A stretch of 64,000 nucleotides of DNA from positions 88,456,363 to 88,520,362 of the forward strand of contig CM061239.1 in assembly GCA_030848705.1 (NCBI GenBank). The letters are read 5' to 3'. Of this stretch, positions 35,613-48,712 are shown piece after piece. The notes under the pieces are model-generated. The model had not been told where the DNA came from. It ran no database searches and saw nothing but the letters and a program-made list of their open reading frames with translations. Source of the stretch: Heracleum sosnowskyi (lineage: Eukaryota > Streptophyta > Magnoliopsida > Apiales > Apiaceae). The stretch's first letter is position 1. Every line of letters begins with the position of its first letter. Both the position numbers and the translations under genes were made by a program.

Positions 35613-37040
35613 TGTTAGGTCCTGATAAGTTTGTAGAAGGGGGGTTGAATACAAACTATACCGTTTTATCGAAATTTGTTCTTGAATAAATTAAACAATA
35701 TAGAACAAATTAATGCGGAATATAAATGAAACAAGATTCAAGTTAAATATAACTTATATTAAACTTGAAGGGTGTTGCAAATACAATAAGGATTACAAAG
35801 TATTTATCTCAAACTAATTAATACAAATTTAGAATAAATTCGACATGAACTTTTCTAATATTTGTAATAAAAAGATCGAATGCTAAAAGCAAGTTCGAGA
35901 TAAATTCTAGGGATAAAAATCCGCTAGATGATCAAAGCAATACAAGTAATCAACTTCTAGTGGTTTGGATTTAACAATACAAACTAGAATTAATTGCTTG
36001 AGAAGAAATGATATTAATGGCTTCTTGTGTTCTTGAGAGTAAATGCTTCAATCTCTTTCTTTTTGTTCAACTAACTTCTGCTGTGTTCTGCCAAGAAATT
36101 AATACAAATGCAATAAGCCTTGTATGACCTGTTTATTAAATCATAAAGATTTAATAAAACAAATCATACACTTGTATGACCTGCAAAAATAAGCTCGGTA
36201 GAACCTTGTATGACCAGTATGACCTACAAGAAAGTGTCCGGTATGACCTTGAGAACTTTCACCAACTCTCGGTATGACCAAGGGAAAGTGATCTGTATGA
36301 CCTGACACAATTTGAAAGGTATGACCTCAATATAACTCGGTAGAACCTAAGGTGTTAAAACACTAGGTCATACCGAGTTTACTAAACAGGTCATACCGAA
36401 ATTTTAAAAGAAAATCCTTTTAATTTATTTAGATAGATTAAATTCTAGATTAAATTAATTCTTTTATAGAATTAATTTAATAAATAATTTAAACTACTAA
36501 CATAACTAATTTAATAAATAAATTAATTCTGATAGAATTAATTTATTAATTAAATATAATTAATAAATCAAAGAAGAGAAGAGAATTTAAAATCCTTGCA
36601 TTACTCTATCTTCTGAAAACCACTGAATATAGATGATTGAATTCCACTGATTGATGTCGTCATTCGATGCACTGTCTGGTTTCATGAATAACTGACTTCA
36701 ATGATAATTCTTCATCTTTAAAACATTTAAAACTGTGGCTTCTTTTCTTTAGCTTTGACTAAACTCTGTATCCTGTACTTCTTTCGTCACCAACTGGAAA
36801 TCTCTGTCACTGTAGTAAATCCACTTACTTGAATACTTCACTGAGGCTTGAACAATAAATTGAACTTCTTTCAATGTAGAATAACTTCAAGTCTGTAGAT
36901 GACTTTGGTTCTTCATTCTCTTGACAGATTAAACTCTCTGAGATTCCTGTGACATATTAACTTATTATTTACTTATTACATACTTGTTTAAATTAAGTTG
37001 TTTCCTCGGAATATTAATAGGCCTAAACATATGCCTTTCA
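35613..37040 (-). repeat. 3' LTR of element C (1428 bp)
   Basis: On the minus strand it starts TGAAAGGCATATG at 37040 and ends GGACCTAACA at 35613. The C-family motif array is at 36121-36400. The AT-rich stretch 36410-36590 contains no gene. Confidence 0.97.
36121..36400 (-). promoter_or_regulatory. Motif array of the C family (GGTATGACCT units) in the 3' LTR
   Basis: About ten units of GGTATGACCT or its reverse AGGTCATACCG occur within 280 bp, plus degenerate TCGGTAGAACC forms. The same array is in the 5' LTR at 47793-48072. The unit recurs before ORF3 at 41065-41338. A regulatory role is inferred from position. Confidence 0.6.
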
Positions 37041-37054
37041 ATCTCCCCCTATTT
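37041..37054 (-). other. Polypurine tract of element C
   Basis: On the minus strand this reads AAATAGGGGGAGAT and abuts the TGAAAGGC start of the 3' LTR. It matches the tracts of elements A, B and D. An inverted repeat encloses it (arms 37085-37111 and 36983-37007). Confidence 0.9.
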
Positions 37055-37300
37055 GTTTGTTAGAGAATAACAATCAAATACCTAGAGGATAACTCAACTA
37101 ACTTAAACAAGAAATAGAAATGACTTTTAAGAGCCAAGTAAATAACAAGAAAAGTTCTGGATTTCATTTAACATTTTCCAGATTCAAACATTACAGGTAA
37201 GTACAAGATAGATGTTCCTCTAGACTGAACATATGAATACATTTATCCTATCTTGAATCACCTAAGCTCTAAACATTTAATATTTACAAACAGAGCTTCT

Positions 37301-40300
37301 TTAAATTTCAGACTCAATCATCTCTCCTTCTTCAAGTGCTTCAAGCAAATCCTTGTCCAGAATACGATCAGATTCAGTAGTAATGCCACTAGGTCTGACA
37401 GGTTGAGCTGTGACTTTCTTCAGCCTATTCTTCATTTGATGATATCTCTTGATATTGGCAATGCAATAGTCTTGAATCAAATCAGCAACTTCTGTCTTTT
37501 CTTGTGTAGCAAACCCTGTTGTCCTCAACATGTTCTCCATATAGACAAGATGCTTGGCAGGATAATCTTTCAAAGAGATGGGATCCACACCACAAGTTTG
37601 AAGTGCCCTTCCTTTATAAAATTTAACTTCATATGGCACATCCACAACTTGAGGACTAGCTTTCATGGCAAAATCTTTAAGCTGATCATGTAACAGCTCA
37701 CATAGAGGTGAAGACCTTTTAACCTTTGTCATGAAACCCCAAAGCTCAGAGAGAGTTCTACCTTCCAGAAGATTAAGAGAAACTATGAAAGTTCCCTCAT
37801 TATGAGTGTAGATGTAGATCTTCAACTCCTCTCTGACTCTGTCATATCCAGTAGTAATTCTTGAAATCTCCGCATGAAGAGCTTTCATATAGATTGTGTT
37901 GTCTGGATTGACCTTTCTGTACCTTTCCAACATGCTAAAGAACTTTCCATCATTGTCTGACCCTGTCGGATGTGAGAACATCTCTCTAGCTCTATCCCAT
38001 TCTTCTCCAAGCTTCAGCCTCACATATAACCTTCTGTCTTTGACTTTTAAATCATGAAGCCTTTGCTTTTCTTGATGTTCAGATTTTTGGATAACTAGAT
38101 GCTTTGAGATTATGTCAGACACTTTAGCATTCTCATCTTCTCTTCTCTTTAGATCAGCTTTCTGTCTTAACAACTCAGCTTCAAAGGCAGGATCAACTTC
38201 AGATTCATCTTCCCAGTCAGCCTCTCCTTCAACCTCCACTTCACCAAAGATATCTTCAGGGTTTTCTTCAGATTCAGTACAGTCAAAATCTCCCTGTTCA
38301 CCTTGATAGTAGTCAGCATCAAAAAAAGTTAACTTCTGCTTCCCTTTGTCCTTTACACAACCAGAACCTCCAGCTTCTCCTCCTTGATCTCTCACTTCTT
38401 CTCCTCCTTGTATCTCCTTCGCCTTATTCTCCCCCTTAGTTGAGGAATCCTCTACAGATTTAACTTTATCAGCCTCAGGATCCTCATCTTTATTTCCTTC
38501 ATCTCCATCCTTGTCATCATTGTCCTCTGCATCATCATCACCCTCAAAGAATTTCTTTTGCTCAGCATTGGGATGATGTGAACTCTTGATCATATCGTAC
38601 AGATGTTTCATGCCTTCATTCAAATGTACCATTCCTCCTTCAAGATTTGTGAACCTCTGGTCATTGTACCACTGATTGTTGTCAACAGTTTCTTGAATAG
38701 AGTTCACTTGTGTTGAAATGGAAGCAATCTGCTTGACACTCTCCCTGATCTCAGCATTTGAAAGTGTCAGCTCGGAGATGTCTGAAGCCACTAGCACCTG
38801 TGATTCTTGAACAGCATTTATCTTGGGGATCAATGTGACCTTCACTCCTTCTATCTCATCTCTAATATGACCCAGCTGGTTAGTGACAGAGGTGGAAGAA
38901 GAAGACTGTTCAACCACTTGTGCTTTGAGAATTTCCTTTTCAGCCTGGGTCTATTGAAGTTGTTTCTGTAGACCGGCTATTTGAGCCAATAATGAAGCAG
39001 TGTATGTGTCATTGTGTGCACTCATCTCAATTTCTCTCGATGGTGTTTCACTCACCTCACGTGCTTGTGTATCGCTCTGTGTTTGTTTCTCAGATCTAAT
39101 CACTAGTTGTCTATCCATGTTTGGAGTTGAAGTACCTGCAGGAAAAATCACCATAGCCCCTTCTAGAGAGGTCACTGGTGGTGCAATGGGAGTTCGCGAA
39201 TCCCAGTCCCCGGTGTAGTCCAAAAAATAATCCGAGACGGAAAATTGAATTGCTTCATTAATGGACTCACCAGGTTGCCCTTCACTTTCTCCAGTTAAAA
39301 CTGCGAGTGAAGAATCCCTTAGGGGAGCCAGAGATGTTCCCTCTGGGAGGGGAGAAAATGATTCTGTTATAGTGGGCAAAGAACCAGATTTTCCCTCTGA
39401 AGCCTGTGAAGGCTCTTCTACCGTGACAATGGTAGGCACTGTTTCAGCAAGCATTCCTATGTGCCCTCCTCTCAAAGTGTCCTGTGCATGAGTCTCTACT
39501 ATTGTTTCAGAAGTGTTTTCTCCCATTGTGATTAATGGGAGAGTGCTTGACTCTGTACAGAATGCCATGGCCTGATGGCGAATTTCAATAGATTCATCAT
39601 GTTGAGAGGATGTCTCTAGTAACTGTTCATTGGCCTTTTGAGAATCCATATCCTTTTGGGAGGATACAGACTGGCTTACAGATGCCTCAAGGAGTGTTCT
39701 TCTCTTCTTTAGTGGTGGAGGCAGAGCCGTGGGATCACTCTCATTAATATCTACTTCAACTTGTTCTCTCAATCTTGTTGTAGCTGGTTGTTCTAGGGGA
39801 GCGGTCAATGGATTTGACTCTGTGTGTGGCTCTATGACCGTGGACAGAGATTGTGGTTCTACAATCCCTTGGTCAATCCTAAGAACCCCTTGGGTTGGTG
39901 GAGCAGTTGAGAGAGGATATATTACCTGAAGTGCCATGGTGTTAGGAGGCACCATTGAAGTTCCTGCTGACGATGATCCAACCACTGGATGTTCAACAAA
40001 GAGTAGAGGTAACTGTGGTTGCAGAATCCTTCGCAGATATGATTGTGGAACTACGGGTCTCCTTCCAGACTTGGAACTGGTGGACAAGGTTGAATATATG
40101 AGAGGATTAGTGTGTGCGGGGACTTGAATAGGAGTGTTTTGAAAAAGTGTTTTATGTTCATCAGAAAGAACATGATTCAACACTAGAGAGAGGAAACGAG
40201 AATAAAAGCATTTAACTTTCTTTCCATTTTCAACATCTCTAGGGTAATTGAAAATCCTCCTTATCAAGAGATCCCACACAAGAGTTCCTATGTCCAATCT

Positions 40301-40813
40301 CAGGTTGAAAACAGCAGCATAGGCAATGTTTTGTAGAACAGAAGTGATGACTGGAAAGTTGTTTTTGGTACAATTACTAAAAACTTTAGCTAGACAGTCA
40401 AAGAACAAATCCCACTCACATGCTAGATTACCCTTATTCAGACGAGGAAGAACAATATTTCCTTGGTAATCAATACTAGAGAAAAATTGAACTAACTCGT
40501 CATCAGTAGGGAATGCAACAAAATTATCAAGTGGAAAATGAAGCACTTGACAAAAGATCTCCTTAGTTACTGTGTACTGACGATCAGAAATAGTGAAAGT
40601 GAAAGATTGCATATCGTCAGCAACAACAGCAGTTAAACATAATAGACGAAGGGGTTCAATCTTTAAATCAATAGAAGTTGTGATAGCATAGCTAACAATT
40701 GATTGTTGATTTAAAAAATGAATCCACGGCCTAAAACGTTCAGCAGGACACTTAAGGGGATCACAATAGCCAACGAAATTATTAAAACGTTCAATAACAA
40801 ACTCAGCAGCCAT
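37301..40813 (-). pseudogene. ORF3 (so-called env-like) of element C, one nonsense codon
   Basis: The frame starts MAAEFVIERFNN at 40813 and runs to 37301, 1171 codons including a single TAG at 38951-38953, where Gln (CAG) is likely ancestral. The N-terminal domain (FRPWIHFLNQQSIVSYA, KEIFCQVLHFP, CFYSRFLSLVLNHVL) aligns with ORF3 of B. A Pro/Ser/Thr-rich acidic middle follows, then a coiled-coil and Lys/Glu-rich part, and a helical C-terminal domain (TTGFATQEKTEVADL) with a counterpart in B (STGFSSTEKDKAADTL). No membrane segment is visible, so envelope function is doubtful. Confidence 0.87.
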
Positions 40814-41688
40814 TTTTTTTTTTAACAAAAACAAAAAAAATAAGTAAATAAAATAAAATAATACAGTAATTAATTATAATATTAAGCAGAGAAGAAAAAA
40901 AAATCCCAAGTAATTCACAAGAAAAATTTGCAATAGTTCGTCGTTCTATGAATAAAACACAAACCAGAGCAAAGTTAACTAAGTAAAAACTTGAGTTAGA
41001 AAGAAATGTAAAGAAAAAGAACTGGACAAACAGTGGTATTTATAGGCGTGGGTTCTGCTGGACTCGGTATGACCTATGGGCAGGTCATACCGAGTTTTTC
41101 ATTAAGGTCATACCGAGAAAATTAAATAAAAAAAAACTGAATAAAACTAATAAAAATAAAGTAACAAACCAGTATGACCTCTAAGATAGGTCATACCGAG
41201 TTCTAAAATGACCTGGGAGTTCTAATAAATAGAAAAAAAAATTCCAATATGACCAAACCTAAGGTCATACCGAATTTTATTAACAGGAAAATAGAAAAGC
41301 ATGCCAATATGACCAAACTAAAAGGTCATACCGAGAAATATATACTAACAGAAGCAGTATAATCAGAAAATATTCACATATCATTCTATAACACCTGAAA
41401 CCTACTGCATAAAAATATAAACGAACATAAAACTACTATAAACCTGCATAAAAATCTGAACAACAATATTTACAATCTGAAAATAACTTAAATGATTCTA
41501 AATAAATATATTTTCAATAAAAATACATTTCTCCATGAAAAATGAGAAAAATATTTTTAAAGAAAATAAATTATTCAGAGTATTTAAATAAACAAGCTTT
41601 ACACAATAAACATGGATTGGCAATATTTAACATCTTAAAACAACAAGAGAAAATGATTTAGTTAAGAACAAACCTACCGGAGATATTG
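40814..41688 (-). promoter_or_regulatory. Spacer between pol and ORF3 of element C with motif array and TATA box
   Basis: There is no gene here. Between 41065 and 41338 there are about nine units of GGTATGACCT or AGGTCATACCG, many as inverted pairs. They match the array in the C LTRs. On the minus strand the array ends about 20 bp before TATAAATA (41037-41044), which lies 224 bp upstream of the ORF3 ATG. This is the arrangement expected of an internal promoter for ORF3 (inference). The remainder is AT-rich. Confidence 0.58.
41037..41044 (-). promoter_or_regulatory. Candidate TATA box upstream of ORF3 of element C
   Basis: TATAAATA on the minus strand, next to the end of the motif array. The identical octamer lies in the same position relative to the array in element D (58625-58632). 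Confidence 0.5.
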
Positions 41689-44600
41689 TCAATCACTAAG
41701 ACTGTTCAACATACCCAATTTACCAACTAACCTGATAAATGTGGATTCGTCAACAGATTTAGTGAAAATATCTGCAGTCTGTTCTTCAGTGGGTACAAAG
41801 TGTAACTCCACTGTTCCATCCATAACATGCTCTCTGATAAAATGATACCTGATATCAATGTGCTTCGTTCTCGAGTGCTGCACAGGGTTGTTGGAGATTG
41901 CTATGGCACTTGTATTATCACAAAAAATGGGAATTTTGTCTAATGCAAAGCCATAGTCCTTTAATTGATTCCTTATCCATAAGATCTGAGCACAACAGCT
42001 TCCAGCAGCAATATATTCAGCTTCTGCTGTTGAATTGGAAACTGTTTGCTGTTTCTTGCTATACCAGGAAATCAACCTACCTCCTAGGAATTGACAACTC
42101 CCAGAGGTACTCTTTCTATCCACAACACTACCTGCATAATCAGAATCTGTATATCCAACAAGATTAAAACCAGAATCTTTAGGGTACCAGATACCTAGAT
42201 TAGGTGTACCCTTAAGATATCTCAAGATTCTTTTAACAGCAACGAGATGTACATCTCTAGGGTCCACTTGGAACCTTGCACACAAGCATGTAGCATAGAT
42301 AATATCTGGTCTACTAGCAGTAAGATAGAGTAAGGAGCCAATCATACCTCTGTAGCTTGTAACATCTACCTTGATAGATTTGTCAGAAGCTCCAAGTTTG
42401 ATGGCTGTTGAAGATGGAGTCCTTGCTGATGCTGAATCCTCCATGTGATACTTCTTGAGGAGTTCTTTGAGATACTTGGATTGACAAATAAATATACCAT
42501 TTGACCTTTGACTTACTTGTAATCCAAGAAAGAACTTCAGCTCACCCATCATACTCATTTCAAACTTACTCTGCATAAGCTCAGCAAATCTCTTACAGAG
42601 ATTATCATTAGTAGACCCAAATATGATGTCATCCACATAGACTTGGACTAATATCATATCACTTTTGTGTTTCTTTGAAAAAAGAGTTTTGTCTATGATA
42701 CCTCTAACAAAACCATTTTCTAAAAGAAAACCAGAGAGAGTGTCATACCATTTTATTGGGGCTTGTTTGAGACCATAGATAGCCTTGAAGAGAAAGTACA
42801 CAAAGTCCAGCAGCTCCTGATTTTCAAAGCCAGGGGGCTGTTCCACATACACTTCTTCATCAAGTTCACCATTCAGGAATGCACTCTTAACATCCATTTG
42901 ATAGACTTTAAAATTGGAGTAAGCAGCAAATGCTAAGAACATCCTGATGGCCTCAAGTCTAGCCACTGGTGCATAGGTTTCATCATAATCAATGCCTTCA
43001 GCTTGAGAATACCCTTGTGCAACCAGTCTTGCCTTGTTCCTTGTAACAATGCCATCCTCATCTAGCTTGTTCCTGTATACCCATCTAGTACCAACTAATT
43101 TCTTGTTCTTTGGCCTGGGTACCAGCTTCCAGACTTGCTGTTGTTCAAATTGATTGAGTTCATCTTGCATAGCAATCACCCAATCTGGATCAGTCAGTGC
43201 TTCCTCAGTTTTCTTTGGCTCCATTTTAGATAAAAATGCTGAGAAATGACATTCATTCTGAGAAGCACTTCTAGTTTTAACTCCAACATCTGGATCACCA
43301 ATGATCAGCTCAAAAGGATGAGCTTTATTCCAAACAGTCTGTCTTGGAAGATTTGATCTTGATGATTCGCCTTGAGTTTCACTTTGATGTTGTGAGTGAC
43401 TAGTTGATCCTTCATTTGCTCCCCCTGAGTTGTTGCTTGATTGCCTTGATGATTCTTCTCCAGTGTTGGTGGTATCTCCATTGTTACCAGTGTTTCCACC
43501 ACCATCACCATGATCATTATCATCATTGTTATTATCATCACCAGCAATAACTTCAGGTGGGGCTCCATCATCTGATTCTGAGTCTGGCAAGTTATCAAAC
43601 TTCAGCTTTTCAGACGAGTCTTCTTTTTGGATATTTGGGAACTTAGTGTCATCAAAAGTAACATTGACACTTTCCTTTACTGTGTGACTGCCAACCAAGT
43701 AGACCCTGTAAGATCTTCTGGAATAACCAACAAAAATAGCTTCTTGTGCCTTTGCATCAAACTTGCCACGTTTAACATTGTCATCTATAAGCACAAAGTA
43801 TTTTGCTCCAAATACATGAAAGTACTTGACAGTTGGTTTCTTGTTGTTCATGATCTCATACGGAGTCTTCATTAAGTCCTTGTTGATTAAAGTTCGATTC
43901 TGAGTATAACAAGCTGTATTCGCTGCTTCAGCCCAAAAGTACGTTGGAAGTTTAGACTCACTAAGCATAGTCCTAGCAGCTTCAATCAATGTACGATTCT
44001 TTCTTTCCACTACTCCATTTTGTTGAGGAGTTCTAGGGGTAGAATACTGTCTTGTTATTCCTTTATCAGCACAAAAGTCATTTAGAATGGCATTCTTGAA
44101 TTCAGTACCATTATCTGACCTTATTGCTCTAACAGGGAATCTAGAATCCAGCTCAATCAACTTCACATGGCCAATCACCAGGTATGGGGTCTCATCCTTG
44201 GAATGTAGGAATAAAACCCATGTATATTTTGAAAAGTCATCAACAATCACAAGTGCATATTGCTTCTTTGACATGGACATCACATTAACTGGACCAAACA
44301 AATCCATGTGCAGTAGCTGAAGAGGTTCAGTTATTGATGATGTGTCAGTGCCCTTGTGAGAAGCTTTCTTTGACTTTCCTTTCTGACAAGCCTCACACAG
44401 TCCTTCCTGTGTAAATTCCATCTGAGGCAAACCTCTAACCAATTCCCTCTTGACTAAAGAGTTCATGGTTTTGAAGTTAAGGTGAGACATCTTCTTGTGC
44501 CATAGCCAACTATCATCTGATGAAGCTTTAGCATAAAAACAATTAACTTCATCTTAAATCCAGAGTTCAGATCAGCTATGAACAAGTCACCTTTCCTTAC

Positions 44601-44936
44601 TCCTTGAAGAGCAGGCTTTCCATTCTTCTTGTGAAGGATCTGACACTTCTCTCTTTCAAAGGAAACAGAATATCCTCTGTCACAGAACTGACTGATGCTG
44701 AGAAGATTGAACGTCAGACCTTCCACAAAAGAAACATCTTCAATGATAACATTTCCGTACTTTAAACAGCCATATCCTTTCGTAATACCCTTGTTGTTAT
44801 CTCCAAAGGTAACTACTGGGCCAGCTTTCTCAACCAAATCTGATAGCAGGGCTCTATCTCCGGTCATATGCTTTGAACAGCCACTGTCAAGAATCCATAT
44901 AACACGGTTTACCTGTTTAACTCCCTGCAATATCAA
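41689..44936 (-). pseudogene. Pol polyprotein of element C, one frameshift
   Basis: The protease (WILDSGCSKHMTGD) is near the start. The frame breaks near 44556, just before the integrase zinc finger, where one base seems lost in an A/G run. It then continues open to 41689. The second part holds the integrase (DLFGPVNVMS, RSDNGTEF, GVVERKNR), reverse transcriptase with YVDDIIFGS, and RNase H ending TADIFTK. All catalytic motifs I looked for are present. The frame opens at TTG CAG GG shortly after the gag stop, as in B and D. C is closer to B than to D in this protein. Confidence 0.92.
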
Positions 44937-44941
44937 ATTGA

Positions 44942-47178
44942 TTAGACCTTATTCGGAGCCCAAAATTGATTGGGTCCGGCATACTTAAAGAACTGGCCTT
45001 TATCAGGCAAAACAACATTTTTAGCTAAAACTACTTCAACCTCTTTTACATAAGAGCGTTTCCATTTATAGCCAGCCTTAACACATTTCTGAGTAGGCTT
45101 AGGGATAAATGAATCCACTCTAGTATTAGAAGGACTAGCAGTCTTAGCATTAACATGCTTCTTACTATTAACATGTTGACGTGGAGCAGTCTTATCACTA
45201 GATACATGTTTACTATTAAAATAAGCATACATAACATTGAAAGCACAAGACATGCAATTAATCACACCACATGCTTTATGAGAAGAATTAACAACAGGCA
45301 TGTTAGAACAGTTGTTTTGATCCAACTTATGGATATCTGATTTAGTCTTTTTAGTTGTAGCAACTTTGACTGGAATATCAGATATACACTTTTTGGACTG
45401 TTCAGCTTCCAAAGCAATATCTTCTTCATGAATCTCCTCAGCAATAATGATAGAGTATTCATTCATAGGCTCTGCCTGAGACTCCTTACAGAAGGGTGTT
45501 TCAATACCCTTAAGTATATATGGAACGACCTTTCCTTCAGATTTGAATCTACAAGGGGAATTAATTCCAAGCAGTCCAATAGCCTCATTATAATCATACC
45601 CTATACTGACATGATTACCAACAGCTTGCTTATTGAGAATTTCTTTAGCAGTCTTACAAGAACTGAAATAAGCATTAGCTTTGGTCTTAAGCTCACTAAT
45701 ATGATCTTTGAGAATGGTTTCCAGTTGTTGATACAATTTAACCCTTTTCTCAAGAACTGCTACCTTATTAGTAAGTTCATCTTGATTGATATGCACTAGT
45801 TTTAATTCTTTTATTTCCTTTTCAAGATTTGTGTTTAAAAGAATTATTCTATCATTTTCAGTGCGTGCACAACTTATGGTGCCACCAAGATGATGAATCA
45901 TTTCAGTGTCAGTAAAGGTTACCTCTGACATGTATCTGGATGAAGTGCTTTCCTCTTTAGCCATTAAAGCAAGGTTCTCAATCTCACCTGCTTCTTCATC
46001 ACTGTCAGTGTCATCCCAACTCTTTCCCTCAGCAACATAGGCTTTCCCAATCTTGTTCTTCTTGCTAGAATCAAATGTGTTTCTAGTCACTTGCTTAGGC
46101 TTTCTGCACTCAGTAGCAAAGTGACCCAACTCATTGCAATTGTAGCATCTGATTGTGCTCCTTTCCACAGTTCCAGTTTTGTAGCCACCCCTTGTGCCAC
46201 TTGAAGAGGAAGATCCACCTCTCTGAAATCTGGGCCTGAACTTAAGATTGGGATTCTCTTGAATCTGAACTTCCCAAACTTTCTGACTATCAAAGCCAAA
46301 CCACCATCCTCCAGCTGATCAAGTTCTTCTAAAGAATAGAAGTCACCACCAGATTGATCAATGGATGTTAATCCATATTCAGCATCAATAACATTCATGT
46401 TAGAACTGGAAGGTTGAACATGCTTTACTTCCAGTTTCTGTGGGACTTCAGCAGCCAGTGCAGTAGAAGTACTAACAATCTTCCCAGTTCCATACAGCTC
46501 CCTTTGTTGAATCTGCTCCAGCTCATAGGTCTTCAGCACACCATACAATCTCTCCAAAGCAATCTCATTCATATCTCTTGCTTCTCTAATGGCAGATATT
46601 TTGTGCTCCAAATGAGGTGGAAGGGTAAGAAGGAACTTCTTGTTAATCTCCTTGTTGGTGTAGTGCTTCCCATTGAGATTCAGATCATTGATTAATTTGT
46701 TGTATCTCTCAAAAACCTGAGAGATACCTTCACCAGGGTTTGATCTGAAATGCTCATATTGTGAAGTGAGAATTTCCAGCATATTCTCCCTAACTTCCTC
46801 TGTCCCCTCATTGATTATCTCTATGGTTCCCCAAATGTGTTTGGCAGTTTCACAATTTAGGACATGATTATGCATGATAGGATCAAGACTCTCAATAAGG
46901 ATCAACTGAAGACAGGAATCCAAGGTAACATCCTCTTTCTCATCAGGAGTGTACTCCTTGGGATCTTTAGGGTACATACTAGCAGGCCTAGTAACAATGG
47001 TGTCCTCTTTTAATTCTTCCTCAATAATCATAGGAAGTCTGGGACCTTTCTTCAGCACATCAATGTATTTAGGATTTGCAACCTTAAGAAATAGGAGCAT
47101 TTTCTTCTTCCACATAGAATAATGCTCCTTGCTGAACATTGGGATTTTGACAGTACCAACTTTCTGTGTAGTAGACAT
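44942..47178 (-). pseudogene. Gag polyprotein of element C, one frameshift
   Basis: The frame starts MSTTQKVGTVKIPMF at 47178 and carries the copia gag domain (HYSMWKKKMLLFLKVANP). It shifts near 46253, where one A appears to be lost in AAGAGAAT. It continues through a CCHC knuckle CYNCNELGHFATEC and ends GPNQFWAPNKV at 44942. The second CCHC knuckle present in B and D is not found; only the C-terminal Cys cluster (CGVINCMSC) remains. It is shorter than the Gag of B and D. Confidence 0.9.
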
Positions 47179-47270
47179 CTTTTGAGATTTTTAGGAATAA
47201 GATAAAAAATCAGAGTTTAAAAGAAAAATCTCAAAACAATTGGATCTTTGATTTGTATATCAATCAAAAG

Positions 47271-47282
47271 GCTCTGATGCCA
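47271..47282 (-). other. Primer-binding site of element C
   Basis: On the minus strand TGGCATCAGAGC, two bases from the 5' LTR. It differs at one base from the TGGTATCAGAGC of B, so pairing to tRNA-Met is slightly weaker (a G-U pair or mismatch). Confidence 0.88.
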
Positions 47283-47284
47283 AT

Positions 47285-48712
47285 TGTTAGGTCCTGATAA
47301 GTTTGTAGAAGGGGGGTTGAATACAAACTATACCGTTTTATCGAAATTTGTTCTTGAATAAATTAAACAATATAGAACAAATTAATGCGGAATATAAATG
47401 AAACAAGATTCAAGTTAAATATAACTTATATTAAACTTGAAGGGTGTTGCAAATACAATAAGGATTACAAAGTATTTATCTCAAACTAATTAATACAAAT
47501 TTAGAATAAATTCGACATGAACTTTTCTAATATTTGTAATAAAAAGATCGAATGCTGAAATCAAGTTCGAGATAAATTCTAGGGATAAAAATCCGCTAGA
47601 TGATCAAAGCAATACAAGTAATCAACTTCTAGTGGTTTGGATTTAACAATACAAACTAGAATTAATTGCTTGAGAAGAAATGATATTAATGGCTTCTTGT
47701 GTTCTTGAGAGTAAATGCTTCAATCTCTTTCTTTTTGTTCAACTAACTTCTGCTGTGTTCTGCCAAGAAATTAATACAAATGCAATAAGCCTTGTATGAC
47801 CTGGTTATTAAATCATAAAGATTTAATAAAACAAATCATACACTTGTATGACCTGCAAAAATAAGCTCGGTAGAACCTTGTATGACCAGTATGACCTACA
47901 AGAAAGTGTCCGGTATGACCTTGAGAACTTTCACCAACTCTCGGTATGACCAAGGGAAAGTGATCTGTATGACCTGACACAATTTGAATGGTATGACCTC
48001 AATATAACTCGGTAGAACCTAAGGTGTTAAAACACTAGGTCATACCGAGTTTACTAAACAGGTCATACTGAGATTTTAAAAGAAAATCCTTTTAATTTAT
48101 TTAGATAGATTAAATTCTAGATTAAATTAATTCTTTTATAGAATTAATTTAATAAATAATTTAAACTACTAACATAACTAATTTAATAAATAAATTAATT
48201 CTGATAGAATTAATTTATTAATTAAATATAATTAATAAATCAAAGAAGAGAAGAGAATTTAAAATCCTTGCATTACTCTATCTTCTGAAAACCACTGAAT
48301 ATAGATGATTGAATTCCATTGATTGATGTCGTCATTCGATGCACTGTCTGGTTTCATGAATAACTGACTTCAATGATAATTCTTCATCTTTAAAACATTT
48401 AAAACTGTGGCTTCTTTTCTTTAGCTTTGGCTAAACTCTGTATCCTGTACTTCTTTCGTCACCAACTGGAAATCTCTGTCACTGTAGTAAATCCACTTAC
48501 TTGAATACTTCACTGAGGCTTGAACAATAAATTGAACTTCTTTCAATGTAGAATAACTTCAAGTCTGTAGATGACTTTGGTTCTTCATTCTCTTGACAGA
48601 TTAAACTCTCTGAGATTCCTGTGACATATTAACTTATTATTTACTTATTACATATTTGTTTAAATTAAGTTGTTTCCTCGGAATATTAATAGGCCTAAAC
48701 ATATGCCTTTCA
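47285..48712 (-). repeat. 5' LTR of element C (1428 bp)
   Basis: Same length as the 3' LTR, about nine substitutions by eye. The motif array is at 47793-48072. On the minus strand it starts TGAAAGGC at 48712. Confidence 0.97.
47793..48072 (-). promoter_or_regulatory. Motif array of the C family in the 5' LTR
   Basis: About ten GGTATGACCT/AGGTCATACCG units, as in the 3' LTR. The copy near 48066 is altered (CATACTGAG instead of CATACCGAA). Confidence 0.6.

Larger units (their letters stand above)
35613..48712 (-). mobile_element. Element C: complete but decayed SIRE/Maximus-type Ty1/copia retrotransposon (13.1 kb)
   Basis: Two 1428-bp LTRs flank gag, pol, spacer and ORF3 on the minus strand. 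The target duplication AAAAC is at 35608-35612 and 48713-48717, and the Tekay LTR reads through when C is removed. LTRs differ at about 9 sites by eye. gag and pol each have one frameshift and ORF3 has one nonsense codon. Confidence 0.97.

Noticed and set aside
38112..38306. Ser-rich + strand frame within element C (and other frames opposite ORF3)
   Set aside because: It is antisense to the acidic stretch of ORF3 and explained by codon composition of the real frame.
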